Assembly: GCA_902563095.1 (NCBI GenBank)
Contig: CACEWA010000010.1
Coordinates: 1-40,720 of the forward strand
Direction: 5' to 3'
From: an uncultured Candidatus Poseidoniales archaeon
GTDB taxonomy: Archaea > Thermoplasmatota > Poseidoniia > Poseidoniales > Poseidoniaceae
DNA: 40,720 bases
Each line of letters opens with the position of its first letter. Position 1 is the stretch's first letter. The notes beneath the pieces are model-generated. The model was not told the DNA's origin and did not search any database. It worked only from the letters and a program-made list of their open reading frames with translations. The position numbers and the translations under genes were made by a program. Below, one piece after another: positions 30,274 to 38,388 of this stretch.

Positions 30274-31747
30274 TGAATTAGATATACTTCGTTCCCGAGA
30301 AGAAAAGTTTCATGGAATAGATAGTCAATTTTTGACTGAAGGAATTAGATTAGTACTACTATTACCTGGTTTTTCACTACTATTCTTTTTCGGGGCGTGG
30401 GCCTACAAAGGAGTTAGCCCTTCATGGTGGCTAGATAATATTGAACCAACAGTTGGTTTTGATTTGTCTACAGGTTTTACTTTAATTTCATCAACAATAC
30501 TTATTGGATTTTGTAGCGGATTGTATTTGCATAGATTCCGAGTTAAGTTGACTAGGCAAGTGTTCCGTTCAGAAGTTTATGCGGCTGCTGAATCTCATCG
30601 TCCTGTTACCAGTATGCATGGATATTCTTCAGTCGATGGCTTGATTTCTCGTACAATGGCAAGTCACAATACCGCACTTTGGATGGGGATTTTAGCAACA
30701 TTAATTTCAGGAGCTGTCGCTTTCTTGGATTCGGATTCCAAAATTGCACAGAGAGGACTGCTTGCTAGTGCATCTCTAGTAACTATGGCATTCGGTCAAC
30801 ATTTGTCAACTAGGAATCGCAAATTCAACATGGTTACTGACGATGGTTTATTGTCTGCATATGTTGCTCCAATCCATCCCTCCACTCTGGACATGGCGTA
30901 CAATGAAATGTTGCGAACACAAATGGATCCATTACTCAGAAGTAAATTCGAAGATTTCTTACAGGACTTTGAGTCATTTTCACGAGAGGAAGTAGATCGA
31001 GAGTTCGGTCGTGAGAAATTTTTGATGCTAATGCATAGAAGGTACAAAGGTAGCATCGACCGCTCAACTACAAGTATTGAGTTAACTGAGATTTTAACAG
31101 ATGAAGGCGTACAATCAATACTAGAGCACAAAGTGTTTAATGAAGGTCTTTGGGATTCCTTATTTGCCCGCTCTATACGTACTAATCCAGCGTTTTATAG
31201 ATTAATTGAAAGATTAGAACAAGATTTAGCAGTTGGCAAGAAAGTCGATATGGATGGATTATTATTCGATGTTGATTTAGAGAATATAGTAACTGAGAAA
31301 GCAAATCTATTCTGCTACATTCATAACTTATCTGACGAAGAAAGGGCTGTTGTATTACGAGTTCATTCCCCGGATTTTAGGCCGCATGATCTGGCATTGA
31401 GGTATAATCTTCAACCGGGAGAGCAGTCATGGTGGCCAAATGAAGCAGTCCCTGTTTCTAGTGAAGGCGATGATGACATTATTGGCAGAATGTCTGGATT
31501 ACTAAGAGATGGAACCATTGCCTGGCAGACTCTTCTACCCGAGCGAACAGGTGAAGCGAGTGTTTCCATCAGATTAGAGAATACTAGTGGCGATTTACTT
31601 GTCGGACGTCAGATCAATGTCAGGGTCCGTCCAGAGTTTGTAAATTGGTTACGAAACACAAGTTCTCTTACTTCATATCTCATTGGTAGTATCGGACTTG
31701 CAGGCTCAATTATCTTCCAATTAATGGCTGTTTTAGCAACTGCTTGA
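30266..31747 (+). CDS. Membrane protein of unknown function
   Basis: 493 residues, no recognised family. Hydrophobic segments are LVLLLPGFSLLFFFGAWAY (about 29-47), TGFTLISSTILIGFCSGLYL (about 68-87), a pair near 138-175 (ALWMGILATLISGAVAFL and RGLLASASLVTMAFG), and a C-terminal one (LIGSIGLAGSIIFQLMAVLA). Between them lies a soluble part of about 290 residues, mixed helical and then beta-rich, with an acidic patch and the phrase SVSIRLENTSGDLLVGRQINVRVRP that looks like a beta-sandwich. It overlaps the DtxR gene by eight bases, so the two are co-translated; it may be an effector or target of that regulator, but nothing shows metal binding. Confidence 0.8.
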   Translation: MADELDILRSREEKFHGIDSQFLTEGIRLVLLLPGFSLLFFFGAWAYKGVSPSWWLDNIEPTVGFDLSTGFTLISSTILIGFCSGLYLHRFRVKLTRQVFRSEVYAAAESHRPVTSMHGYSSVDGLISRTMASHNTALWMGILATLISGAVAFLDSDSKIAQRGLLASASLVTMAFGQHLSTRNRKFNMVTDDGLLSAYVAPIHPSTLDMAYNEMLRTQMDPLLRSKFEDFLQDFESFSREEVDREFGREKFLMLMHRRYKGSIDRSTTSIELTEILTDEGVQSILEHKVFNEGLWDSLFARSIRTNPAFYRLIERLEQDLAVGKKVDMDGLLFDVDLENIVTEKANLFCYIHNLSDEERAVVLRVHSPDFRPHDLALRYNLQPGEQSWWPNEAVPVSSEGDDDIIGRMSGLLRDGTIAWQTLLPERTGEASVSIRLENTSGDLLVGRQINVRVRPEFVNWLRNTSSLTSYLIGSIGLAGSIIFQLMAVLATA

Positions 31748-31797
31748 TTCAAATTTCTAATCGTAGCATTGAAATCCAATACGCTGTCGCAGAAACC

Positions 31798-32808
31798 ATG
31801 ACCGAGCCTGAAAGTCAGGAGCCTCGACCGGATACAGACCTACGGGACCATCTTCACCAGATGGAAGCGAAAGTCCGTAAGTTACGCGATGGAAGAAATA
31901 ACCACAACGAGCAGGCAAAGCGCTTTGCTGAACAGCGAAATGCAATTCAAGCACAGTACAAAGAGCACCGTGAAAAGTTGGATATGTCTGTAGCTGAAGT
32001 CAAGGCTATCAGAGCAGAACAAAATCTGCACAAGAAGCGCAGAGATGCTATTCAGGCACAGATTCGTGATCTAATTGGTCAATCTAAGGCGCAGCGAGGA
32101 GATAAAGATAACAAGAAATCCGCCTCATTTGAATTCAATAAGTTGGCTAGCGAGGTCGATAATATGGAAAAGACCTACGAAACTCGTGGGGGTATGTCTT
32201 CCAAGAAAGAAAAGGAGACAATGGACAAAATCAAAAATATGCGTCGGCGCATGAAAGAGTTGGAGCCTGAGGTTGAAAAACTTCAACTAATCAAAGTAGA
32301 TTTGTCAAACCGTGATGAAGCAATTGCTCAGTTAAAGGCTGAAGCCGATGCTGCTCACAAGGAGTTCGTAGAGTGTCTAGAACGTGCTAAGGGCATGAGC
32401 AAAGAATTGGATGAATTGTTTGCCCATCGTGATTTCCTGAAGGGCGAAGGAGACCGCTTCCACAAAGAATTCCTAGCGTGCAGAGAAAAAGCGGATGAAG
32501 TACATGCCAAGATTACTGAAATGATGAAGGAAGTCAATGAAGCGCGTGATAAACTAAAGATTGCTCGCGAAGAAAGAGAGTCTTGGATAACTGACCACAA
32601 TGCATCGGTATCAAAAGAAATGAAGACCGGAGCCGAAGATGGAAAAGTTGCAGACTCAATGGTTGACCACTTGCTTAGTGCAGGTTCGCTTACTTTCGGG
32701 GGCACAATGTCCGGAGATAGAGCCGGTGTTTCAGGAAAGAAAGGGCGCTCAAACAAGAAGAAAGGAATGCGTCGAGTTGACATGACTGCATCTCGTGGAA
32801 GGAAGTGA
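31798..32808 (+). CDS. COG1340-like coiled-coil protein (coil C)
   Basis: 336 residues, almost entirely coiled coil. It has the family's repeated EADAAHKEFVECLERAK and FHKEFLACREKADEVHAKI blocks (EA-x2-AHxxF), a basic KKEKETMDKIKNMRRRMKEL stretch, and a Lys/Arg-rich end: KKGRSNKKKGMRRVDMTASRGRK. That tail resembles the end of the nucleotidyltransferase (KKAGMRKMGDLSAHRGSRG), on the other strand 5.5 kb away. Start 31798 (MTEPESQEP) is the first ATG; a TTG at 31744 would overlap the upstream gene's end. The next gene starts inside its last codons. It may bind RNA or ribosomes through the basic tail, which is inference only. Confidence 0.83.
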   Translation: MTEPESQEPRPDTDLRDHLHQMEAKVRKLRDGRNNHNEQAKRFAEQRNAIQAQYKEHREKLDMSVAEVKAIRAEQNLHKKRRDAIQAQIRDLIGQSKAQRGDKDNKKSASFEFNKLASEVDNMEKTYETRGGMSSKKEKETMDKIKNMRRRMKELEPEVEKLQLIKVDLSNRDEAIAQLKAEADAAHKEFVECLERAKGMSKELDELFAHRDFLKGEGDRFHKEFLACREKADEVHAKITEMMKEVNEARDKLKIAREERESWITDHNASVSKEMKTGAEDGKVADSMVDHLLSAGSLTFGGTMSGDRAGVSGKKGRSNKKKGMRRVDMTASRGRK

Positions 32809-33826
32809 GATTCTGCTTGGCATTATCATGGCCGGGGGCCGAGGCACCCGTCTGATGCCATTGACTGCTAACCGACCTAAACCGATGGTACCAGTTCTTG
32901 GAAGGCCAGTAATTGACTATGTCAAGGATGCAATGGTTGCAGCAGGTTTGTCACAAATAATCGTAACTACTGGTCATCAAGGTGAGCAGTTAGTTTCCCA
33001 TGTTAGTACATGGGGTTCTCAGAGTAGAGTCAATCAAGAGGACTCTCCAATGGGTACTGCAGGTAGTGTCAAATTACTATCGGATGAATTGACAGAAACC
33101 TTTGTTGTCGGTTCAGGAGATTCTGTGGCATCATTCGATATTGTAGATTTATTGGATGCACACCGAAATTCTGGTGCTAAGGTTACCATGGCACTTTGGG
33201 AAGTAGAAGATCCTACTGAGTTTGGAATAGTGGGCCTTTCAACAGAAAATCAAGGAGAAATCGATTCAAGCCTTTCGCAAGGATACATTGCTAAATTCAA
33301 AGAAAAGCCAACCTCTGAGGAGGCATTTTCTAATCTTATTAATGCAGGATTATACATCATCGAACCGGAAGTTATGGATTTGGTCCCTGAGGGAGAAAAA
33401 TATGATTTTTCTAAGCAGTTGTTTCCAGATGTCTTGTCTCGAGGATGGCCAATGTATGCAAAGACGGTGAATGGTATTTGGTTCGATGTAGGACATCCAT
33501 TCGAATTACATAATGCACAAATGGCTCTAATCGAGAGAAGAGATGAGTTGCCATTCCCAATGCCAGAAGGTGAAGTTCTCCCAGATGGTTCTTTCATCAG
33601 CAGTTCAGCATCAGTAAGCGGTCACATCTCAAAATCAGTAATTTTGGAAGGGGCTTCTGTAAATGGTGCAGTTGTAGATTCGGTAGTAATGTCAAATTCT
33701 AGAATTAATGGAGTTTCAGAATCATCAATCATCGGAGAAAATTCTGTTGTAGATTCTAGGATTCAAAATTGTGTAATTGGTGACGGAAATCATATTGTAA
33801 TCGATTTGGAAAATGAAAGGCGTTGA
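32795..33826 (+). CDS. Sugar-1-phosphate nucleotidyltransferase (NDP-sugar synthase)
   Basis: 343 residues. The N-terminal nucleotidyltransferase domain opens IIMAGGRGTRLMPLTANRPKPMVPVLGRPVIDYV, the signature of mannose-1-phosphate guanylyl- and glucose-1-phosphate thymidylyl/uridylyltransferases. It continues with MGTAGSVKLL, FVVGSGDSVASFDIVDLL (metal-binding Asp), KFKEKPTS and NAGLYIIEPEV. After residue 260 a left-handed beta-helix of hexapeptide type (SSASVSGHISKSVILEGASVNGAVV...) is present. It probably feeds a nucleotide sugar into surface glycans; the exact base and sugar cannot be told. The GTG at 32795 is the likely start because seven residues must precede the GIIMAGG strand; no ATG is available there. 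It overlaps coil C by 14 bases. Confidence 0.9.
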   Translation: MEGSEILLGIIMAGGRGTRLMPLTANRPKPMVPVLGRPVIDYVKDAMVAAGLSQIIVTTGHQGEQLVSHVSTWGSQSRVNQEDSPMGTAGSVKLLSDELTETFVVGSGDSVASFDIVDLLDAHRNSGAKVTMALWEVEDPTEFGIVGLSTENQGEIDSSLSQGYIAKFKEKPTSEEAFSNLINAGLYIIEPEVMDLVPEGEKYDFSKQLFPDVLSRGWPMYAKTVNGIWFDVGHPFELHNAQMALIERRDELPFPMPEGEVLPDGSFISSSASVSGHISKSVILEGASVNGAVVDSVVMSNSRINGVSESSIIGENSVVDSRIQNCVIGDGNHIVIDLENERR

Positions 33827-33875
33827 GTGACAAGTCGGCGTCTGATTCTTATACCCTAGAATCTCGCCGCTGCGC

Positions 33876-34121
33876 ATGAGCGATGGAAATGGGCGCGTTC
33901 CTGTCCGAAGTTACGACCGTTCTTGGAGTGAAATCGAAGAAATGTTGGACAAAGCTATTGCAAGGCGTGACCAGTGGAAGAAATGGTTCGATCAATGCAG
34001 CAAAGACGGTGACAGAAACGGGATGAAGGAAGCCGCTCGCAATCATAAAGCCCTAGATGGTGTAATCAAGACTCTACAATGGACTCTTGGAGAAGAAGGT
34101 GTTGACCACCCACTAGATTGA
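33876..34121 (+). CDS. Small charged helical protein
   Basis: 81 residues, unrecognised. After a short polar start it is one or two amphipathic helices (SWSEIEEMLDKAIARRDQWKKWFDQCSKDGDRNGMKEAARNHKALDGVIKTLQW). No signal peptide or metal motif. The gene has good codon usage, its own upstream TATA-like CTTATACCC (about 33849-33857) and sits between the nucleotidyltransferase and the RNA-binding protein, all on the plus strand. The CDS looks real; the role is unknown. Confidence 0.65.
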   Translation: MSDGNGRVPVRSYDRSWSEIEEMLDKAIARRDQWKKWFDQCSKDGDRNGMKEAARNHKALDGVIKTLQWTLGEEGVDHPLD

Positions 34122-34156
34122 CAATCCTCATCATCTACCAGTGATTAGAGTTGAAC

Positions 34157-34597
34157 ATGGGGGTACACCATGTGTCTTGGCAGTCCACAGCAAGTGGACT
34201 TGAAGATGAGTACATTCATGCCGCCGCTCTTTCATGGCTAGTAGGTGATGATGATGCTATTGAAATTGAGCGAATGAATTCCTATCATGGCTCAGCGATA
34301 CATATTGTTACTGCAGAACTCAAGCGTCGTGGTCAAGCGACAAAATCACTATCTCGTTTGGGAGTAGATGTTCTAAACCAACTAAAATCAGAATTGTCAA
34401 CTCGACTGGATGAAGATAATCTCATTCACATTCGCCTAGACTTGATTGAACTAATTGCCGGCAGACTTGTTCTAACCGTTCCCGGAAATCGGCCGACGGT
34501 GAAAGGACGAGCAAAATTAGAGGTTTATCCTGGTCAAGATGTATTTACTGTGGCTAACGAAACTTTGGATAAGGCTATAAACGATGTACTGAATTAG
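34157..34597 (+). CDS. COG1325-type RNA-binding protein (exosome-associated family)
   Basis: 146 residues. The protein matches the PF01877/COG1325 'RNA-binding' family found in archaeal exosome neighbourhoods. It has the early EDEYIHAAALSWLVGDD, YHGSAIHIVTAELKRRGQATKSLSRLG, then LSTRLDEDNLIHIRLDLIELIAGRLVLT, a strand-rich core, and the family's late KGRAKLEVYPGQD. The fold is thought to bind RNA, possibly as a partner of RNA processing or degradation machinery; no exosome subunit is in this window. ATG 34157 is chosen over a TTG two codons earlier. Confidence 0.7.
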   Translation: MGVHHVSWQSTASGLEDEYIHAAALSWLVGDDDAIEIERMNSYHGSAIHIVTAELKRRGQATKSLSRLGVDVLNQLKSELSTRLDEDNLIHIRLDLIELIAGRLVLTVPGNRPTVKGRAKLEVYPGQDVFTVANETLDKAINDVLN

Positions 34598-34630
34598 GTT
34601 GCCCTAAAAATTTATGAGTTTGAGCAAGCC

Positions 34631-34640
34631 ATTATATCTT
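34631..34640 (+). promoter_or_regulatory. TATA-box candidate for the ferredoxin gene
   Basis: ATTATATCTT lies about 37 bases before the ferredoxin ATG (34673) in a 75-base spacer. With transcription starting some 26 bases downstream, the leader would be only about a dozen bases, as is common in archaea. Confidence 0.45.
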
Positions 34641-34672
34641 AAAACTTAGACGAAGATTTAGTTGGTGTCTGT

Positions 34673-34948
34673 ATGGCTTATGTTGTTACATCCGCATGTG
34701 TTGACCACAAATATCAGGAATGCGTTGCAGTATGTCCAGTTGAGGCATTCAGAGAAGCAGAAACCTACCTCATTATCGACCCAGACGAATGCATTGATTG
34801 TGGAGCGTGTGTGCCTGAGTGCCCAGTAGATGCAATCTTTGCTGACACTGATGTTCCAGATGAAGAAGAGGAATGGATTGAAAGAAATGAGGAAGAATCT
34901 GTAGATGCTGAAATCGCTACAGGAGACACTCCAGTGCTTGGCGATTAA
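34673..34948 (+). CDS. Seven-iron ferredoxin (3Fe-4S plus 4Fe-4S)
   Basis: 91 residues. It aligns with the FdxA/Azotobacter FdI type: [26 protein letters not shown] then [19 protein letters not shown]. Ligand cysteines by analogy with FdI: C9, C17 and C50 for the 3Fe-4S cluster, and C21, C40, C43 and C46 for the 4Fe-4S cluster. The position matching FdI Cys11, not a ligand there, is not Cys, so the seven-iron form fits better than an eight-iron one. The acidic C-terminal tail ([12 protein letters not shown]) is typical. It carries electrons for an unidentified redox enzyme. It stands alone with its own TATA-like box. Confidence 0.93.
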   Translation: MAYVVTSACVDHKYQECVAVCPVEAFREAETYLIIDPDECIDCGACVPECPVDAIFADTDVPDEEEEWIERNEEESVDAEIATGDTPVLGD

Positions 34949-34962
34949 ATTCCGAAGTAGAA

Positions 34963-34970
34963 CATATATT
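34963..34970 (+). promoter_or_regulatory. TATA-box candidate for pdxS
   Basis: CATATATT lies about 30 bases before the pdxS ATG at 34999, the spacing expected when the mRNA starts at or very near the start codon (leaderless or short leader). Confidence 0.5.
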
Positions 34971-34998
34971 CATGAAGTGAATCCCGCACGGGGGTTTG

Positions 34999-36000
34999 AT
35001 GGCAATGAATACTGACAACGATATCAAATCTCTCCGTCACGCTGACGATTTGCTAAAGCGTGGCTTTGCATCCATGCTTCAAGGTGGAGTAATTATGGAT
35101 GTTGTTACTCCAGAACAGGCAGCAGTAGCCGAAACTGCGGGTGCAGTTTCAGTAATGGCCCTAGAAAGAGTTCCAGCAGATATCAGAAAATCAGGAGGAG
35201 TTGCTAGAACCTCGCATCCTGACATGATCACTGGAATTATTGATTGTACTTCTATACCGGTTATGGCTAAATCCAGAATTGGACATGAAGCTGAATCACA
35301 AGTTCTCCAGGCTTTAGGAGTTGACATGGTAGATGAATCAGAAGTTCTTACTCCTGCAGACCCTTATTTCCATATTAACAAGAATGCTCATGACATTCCC
35401 TTCGTTTGTGGTGCTACTGGATTAGGCGAGGCTGTCAGGCGAATCTATGAAGGAGCAGCAATGATTCGAACTAAAGGAGAAGCAGGAACAGGAAATGTCG
35501 TGGCTGCTGTTACTCACGCTAGACTGATTGACCAAGAAATTCGTCAGGTGCAAACTTTAGATGACGCAGGATTAGATGATGCAGCTTATATGATAATGGA
35601 TCGATACAGAGTTTTGGCAGAATCCAGCAAACTTCCTGGGACTTCCAACATCACTCCATTTGGAGAGATAGATGATGAGATGCACGGTAGTATCCGCGAT
35701 ATTCTAGTTGAGGTCGCAGATTTAGGTAGGCTACCTGTTGTGACATTTTGTGCGGGTGGTATAGCCACTCCAGCAGACGCTTCACTAATGATGCAAATGG
35801 GCGTTGATGGAATCTTCGTAGGTTCTGGAATTTTCAAGTCCGAGGACCCAAAGACAATGGCGGATGCTATTGTTATGGCAACCGCTCACTTCGATGACCC
35901 GGACAAGGTTGCTGAAGCCATGGGAATGATGGCTGGTGCACCGATGCGCGGAGATGAATTAGAGACTCTTGAAGTTCGCTTAGACCAAAGAGGCTGGTGA
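34999..36000 (+). CDS. pdxS: PdxS, pyridoxal 5'-phosphate synthase lyase subunit
   Basis: Makes PLP from ribose 5-phosphate, glyceraldehyde 3-phosphate and ammonia (DXP-independent vitamin B6 route), as a TIM-barrel dodecamer. The family blocks are all present: [54 protein letters not shown] (the first catalytic Lys), [43 protein letters not shown] (second catalytic Lys), and [23 protein letters not shown] near the end. At 333 residues it is somewhat longer than the usual 290-300. The ammonia-donating glutaminase PdxT is not seen in the window. ATG 34999 is used; a TTG precedes it in frame. Confidence 0.96.
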   Translation: MAMNTDNDIKSLRHADDLLKRGFASMLQGGVIMDVVTPEQAAVAETAGAVSVMALERVPADIRKSGGVARTSHPDMITGIIDCTSIPVMAKSRIGHEAESQVLQALGVDMVDESEVLTPADPYFHINKNAHDIPFVCGATGLGEAVRRIYEGAAMIRTKGEAGTGNVVAAVTHARLIDQEIRQVQTLDDAGLDDAAYMIMDRYRVLAESSKLPGTSNITPFGEIDDEMHGSIRDILVEVADLGRLPVVTFCAGGIATPADASLMMQMGVDGIFVGSGIFKSEDPKTMADAIVMATAHFDDPDKVAEAMGMMAGAPMRGDELETLEVRLDQRGW

Positions 36001-36002
36001 AA

Positions 36003-36017
36003 CACCCCGTAGGGGTG
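36003..36017 (+). terminator. Hairpin after pdxS
   Basis: CACCCC-GTA-GGGGTG pairs perfectly over six bases, begins two bases after the pdxS stop codon and is followed after three bases by TTTTT. Stem, loop and downstream T-run make it the best terminator candidate in the window. It matches the GTA-loop hairpin after the Roadblock gene. Confidence 0.6.
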
Positions 36018-36106
36018 GATTTTTGTTCATCTATCCCTTTCATATAGGCCATGTTGGTCGGAAGGCTGCAAGTGGGGTAGCCCCCGCAATCTGAGAGTTG
36101 ATCCGT

Positions 36107-37102
36107 ATGGCAAAGAAGTTGAGTGCAAAGGCACGTGCAGCAGCACGTAAGCAGCGAGATAAGTGGAAGAACAAAAGATGGTTCACAATACGTGCACCAC
36201 GACACCCTTGGAACTTCAAGCGCATAGGAGAAACAATCGGAGAAACTGACGAACATATCATGGGTCGCGTATACGAGATGACCCAACAAGAATTCAGTGG
36301 CGATTTCACTAAGATGCACGTTCTTCTGAGATTCCGTGTTACTGATGTAGTCGGGCAGGATGCTTTGACAACATTCGTTGGACATTCACACCAGTCCGAT
36401 CACACACGCCGTCAAATCCGCAGATACCGTGGAAAGATTGACGATGTTGTTGATGTTGTAACCACAGATGGATTCCTAGTTAGATTGAAACCATTGATGA
36501 TTACTGAGCGCCGTTGCCAGACCTCGGTTAAGCAAGCAATGCGAGCAAAATCTGCTGAAATAATTCGTGCATTTGCTTCTAAGTCTAATTATTCAAAATT
36601 ACAGGAAGCAATGCTTGGCGGTGACCTAGAAACTGAAATCAGAAATGCTGTAAAGTCAATCTATCCATGTCGTAATGTAGTGATTCGTAAGAGTCAGTTG
36701 CTGCAGACTGGTGTAGTGTCTGAAAAGGGACCAACATTGGATGAAATCCATGCTGAAGAATCTCGCCAAGAAGCCGAATTGAAGGCAAAGAAGGCTGCAG
36801 CATTGGAAGCGGCTGAGGATGAAGAAAACTCTGGTGATGGAGATTTACTTGCTGCTGCGGAAGCAATGGAATCAATTTCCGAAAAGGAAGAAGTAACTGA
36901 GACTCCTTCCGAAGAGGAAGATGTAGAAACTGCTGAAGAAGAAACCGAACCTGAGGCTGAAGAAGCAACTGCAGACGAACCATCTGGTGAATCTGAAGCA
37001 TCTTTGATGAAGCTGAAGAAGGATGAACTTGTAGAAAGAGCAAAGGCAGCAGGAGTCGCAACTTCTGGTACCAAGGCAGATATCGTTGCTCGCCTTCTTG
37101 AG
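36107..37102 (+). CDS. rps3ae: Ribosomal protein eS1 (S3Ae) with acidic linker and SAP domain
   Basis: 332 residues; the stop codon follows at 37103-37105. Residues 1 to about 205 are eS1: basic helical start (KLSAKARAAARKQRDKWKNKRWFTIRAP), GRVYEMTQQEFSGDFTKMHVLLRFRV, RRQIRRYRGKIDDVVDVVTTDGFLVRLKPLMIT, AKSAEIIRAFASKSNYSKL and IYPCRNVVIRKSQLLQTGV. This protein sits on the small subunit near the mRNA exit. Archaeal eS1 is typically about 195-225 residues. The extra C-terminus is an acidic linker (rich in Glu from about 225 to 295) followed by LMKLKKDELVERAKAAGVATSGTKADIVARLLE, a SAP-type helix-loop-helix that usually binds nucleic acid. ATG 36107 is chosen over an upstream TTG. TATA-like TTCATATA lies near 36039-36046. 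Confidence 0.94.
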
Positions 37103-37113
37103 TGAGTTGAGCC

Positions 37114-37854
37114 ATGATGCGCTTAGGTATCATTGGCGGCACGGCTATGACTAGCCTTGCTACTGATGAAATAGAAGTGACACGTAGTGACAATATCATT
37201 GCTCAGACAGATTTTGGTCCAGTACCAATGATTTGTGTGACGAGTGGTTCCACTGAATTGATTTTTATTGAGCGGCATCATGGAGATGGTACAACACCTC
37301 CTCATCGAATCAATCATCGAGCGAATATGCAAGCCATGGCAGGTGCAGGTGTTGACTCTATTCTAGCGGTATGTTCAGTCGGTACTATTCCCAAAGATTT
37401 CCCTCCAGGTTCAGTCGGTTTTGCTACTCAATACATTGATTTTACCGGAGTGGATATGTCCTTTTTTGAAGATGATGTGAAATTCACATCGATGACCCAA
37501 CCATTTGATTCCGAGATGAACGATTTACTGGAAACCGTTCTTTCAAAAATCCAACCTGAACTTAGGTTAGGCCGTACCTATTGGCTAGCACAAGGACCTC
37601 ATTTCGAAACAAGTGCAGAGATCGATGCAATCGAGAAATTAGGTGGAGAAGTAGTCGGTATGACTATGCCAAGGGAGTGTAAATTAGCAGCGGAATTAGG
37701 TATTCCTTATGCAGCCATACTCGTATCGAGCAATTGGGCAGCAGGTCGTGAACCTGGAGACTCATCTAAGGCATTGGACCACTCTGAAGTCTCTGCAACT
37801 GCTGAAACTAAACTCGGTCCTGTAATCGAATGTATCAAATTTTTATTACGTTGA
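37114..37854 (+). CDS. MTA phosphorylase / purine nucleoside phosphorylase family enzyme
   Basis: 246 residues. MTAP-family phosphorylases split 5'-methylthioadenosine or purine nucleosides with phosphate. Motifs: LGIIGGTAM (phosphate loop), IERHHGDGTTPPHRINHRANMQAM (usually RHGxxHxxPPHxINYRANI), GVDSILAVCSVGTIP, FATQYIDFTG, LAQGPHFETSAEIDAIEKLGGEVVGMTMPRECKLAAELGIPYAAILVSSNWAAG. The active-site GPHFET and GMTMPREC blocks are intact. The end SSNWAAG differs from the DYDCW of eukaryotic MTAP and points to the archaeal MTAP/MTIP/PNP branch; substrate could be MTA, methylthioinosine or inosine/guanosine. It starts nine bases after eS1 and may be read through from it. Confidence 0.9.
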   Translation: MMRLGIIGGTAMTSLATDEIEVTRSDNIIAQTDFGPVPMICVTSGSTELIFIERHHGDGTTPPHRINHRANMQAMAGAGVDSILAVCSVGTIPKDFPPGSVGFATQYIDFTGVDMSFFEDDVKFTSMTQPFDSEMNDLLETVLSKIQPELRLGRTYWLAQGPHFETSAEIDAIEKLGGEVVGMTMPRECKLAAELGIPYAAILVSSNWAAGREPGDSSKALDHSEVSATAETKLGPVIECIKFLLR

Positions 37855-37950
37855 TATTAGTTGATTAATCAATGTTCAATTCGATTTCTTAGCAATTGTA
37901 TAGAACATTCTGTGCTAGGTATTACATACACATCTCACCGGGGCCAAAAC

Positions 37951-38388
37951 ATGGTTGGCGATGAGGAGGATTCAGTTCATCAAGTTGATTTGAATCGCTC
38001 TCTATTAAGTCGAATATTTTGGTTTTCCTGCGGATTTTTATCTATGGTGATTGGATTAATCGGCATTGTTGTTCCGGGATTGCCTACAACGCCTCTAATG
38101 ATTTTAGCAGCAGCTTGTTTCGCTAAATCAAGTCAGAAGTTTTACGATTGGATCATAAATAATAGATTATTTGGAAAGCATGTCAAAAATTATCGTGAAG
38201 GTAAAGGAATTCCCAAAAAAAGTAAGCCAGTGATATTGAGTACACTTTGGTTCTTCGTTTTATTTGCAGTTTTAATTGCAATTCCTGATAGTGCACCTCC
38301 AATTTCGAAAATTTCTACATTGATATTGGCCGTTATAGGCACAATATTCATCTTAAGAATACCTAATCTGTCTGATGAAAAGCCTTGA
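37951..38388 (+). CDS. DUF454/YbaN-family membrane protein
   Basis: 145 residues with the DUF454 signature: SCGFLSMVIGLIGIVVPGLPTTPLMILAAACFAKSSQKFYDWIINNRLFGKHVKNYREGKGIP. Helices: two at about 22-55, then two at about 100-140 (LWFFVLFAVLIAIP and TLILAVIGTIFIL). The family is widespread in bacteria and archaea; its function is not established. ATG 37951 (MVGDEED) is used; the longer frame from 37861 adds 30 residues without family similarity. Its 3' end overlaps the convergent ferrochelatase by 26 bases. Confidence 0.85.
   Translation: MVGDEEDSVHQVDLNRSLLSRIFWFSCGFLSMVIGLIGIVVPGLPTTPLMILAAACFAKSSQKFYDWIINNRLFGKHVKNYREGKGIPKKSKPVILSTLWFFVLFAVLIAIPDSAPPISKISTLILAVIGTIFILRIPNLSDEKP

Noticed and set aside
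32355-32783. 142-residue Ser-rich frame on the minus strand
   Set aside because: Complement of coil C; low-complexity shadow of Lys/Glu codons.
36074-36086. GGGGTAGCCCC in the eS1 leader as a regulatory hairpin
   Set aside because: Stem of only four pairs with a three-base loop; insufficient evidence.
36639-37199. 186-residue Leu/Gln-rich frame on the minus strand
   Set aside because: Complement of the Glu-rich linker of eS1; no start signal and no family similarity.
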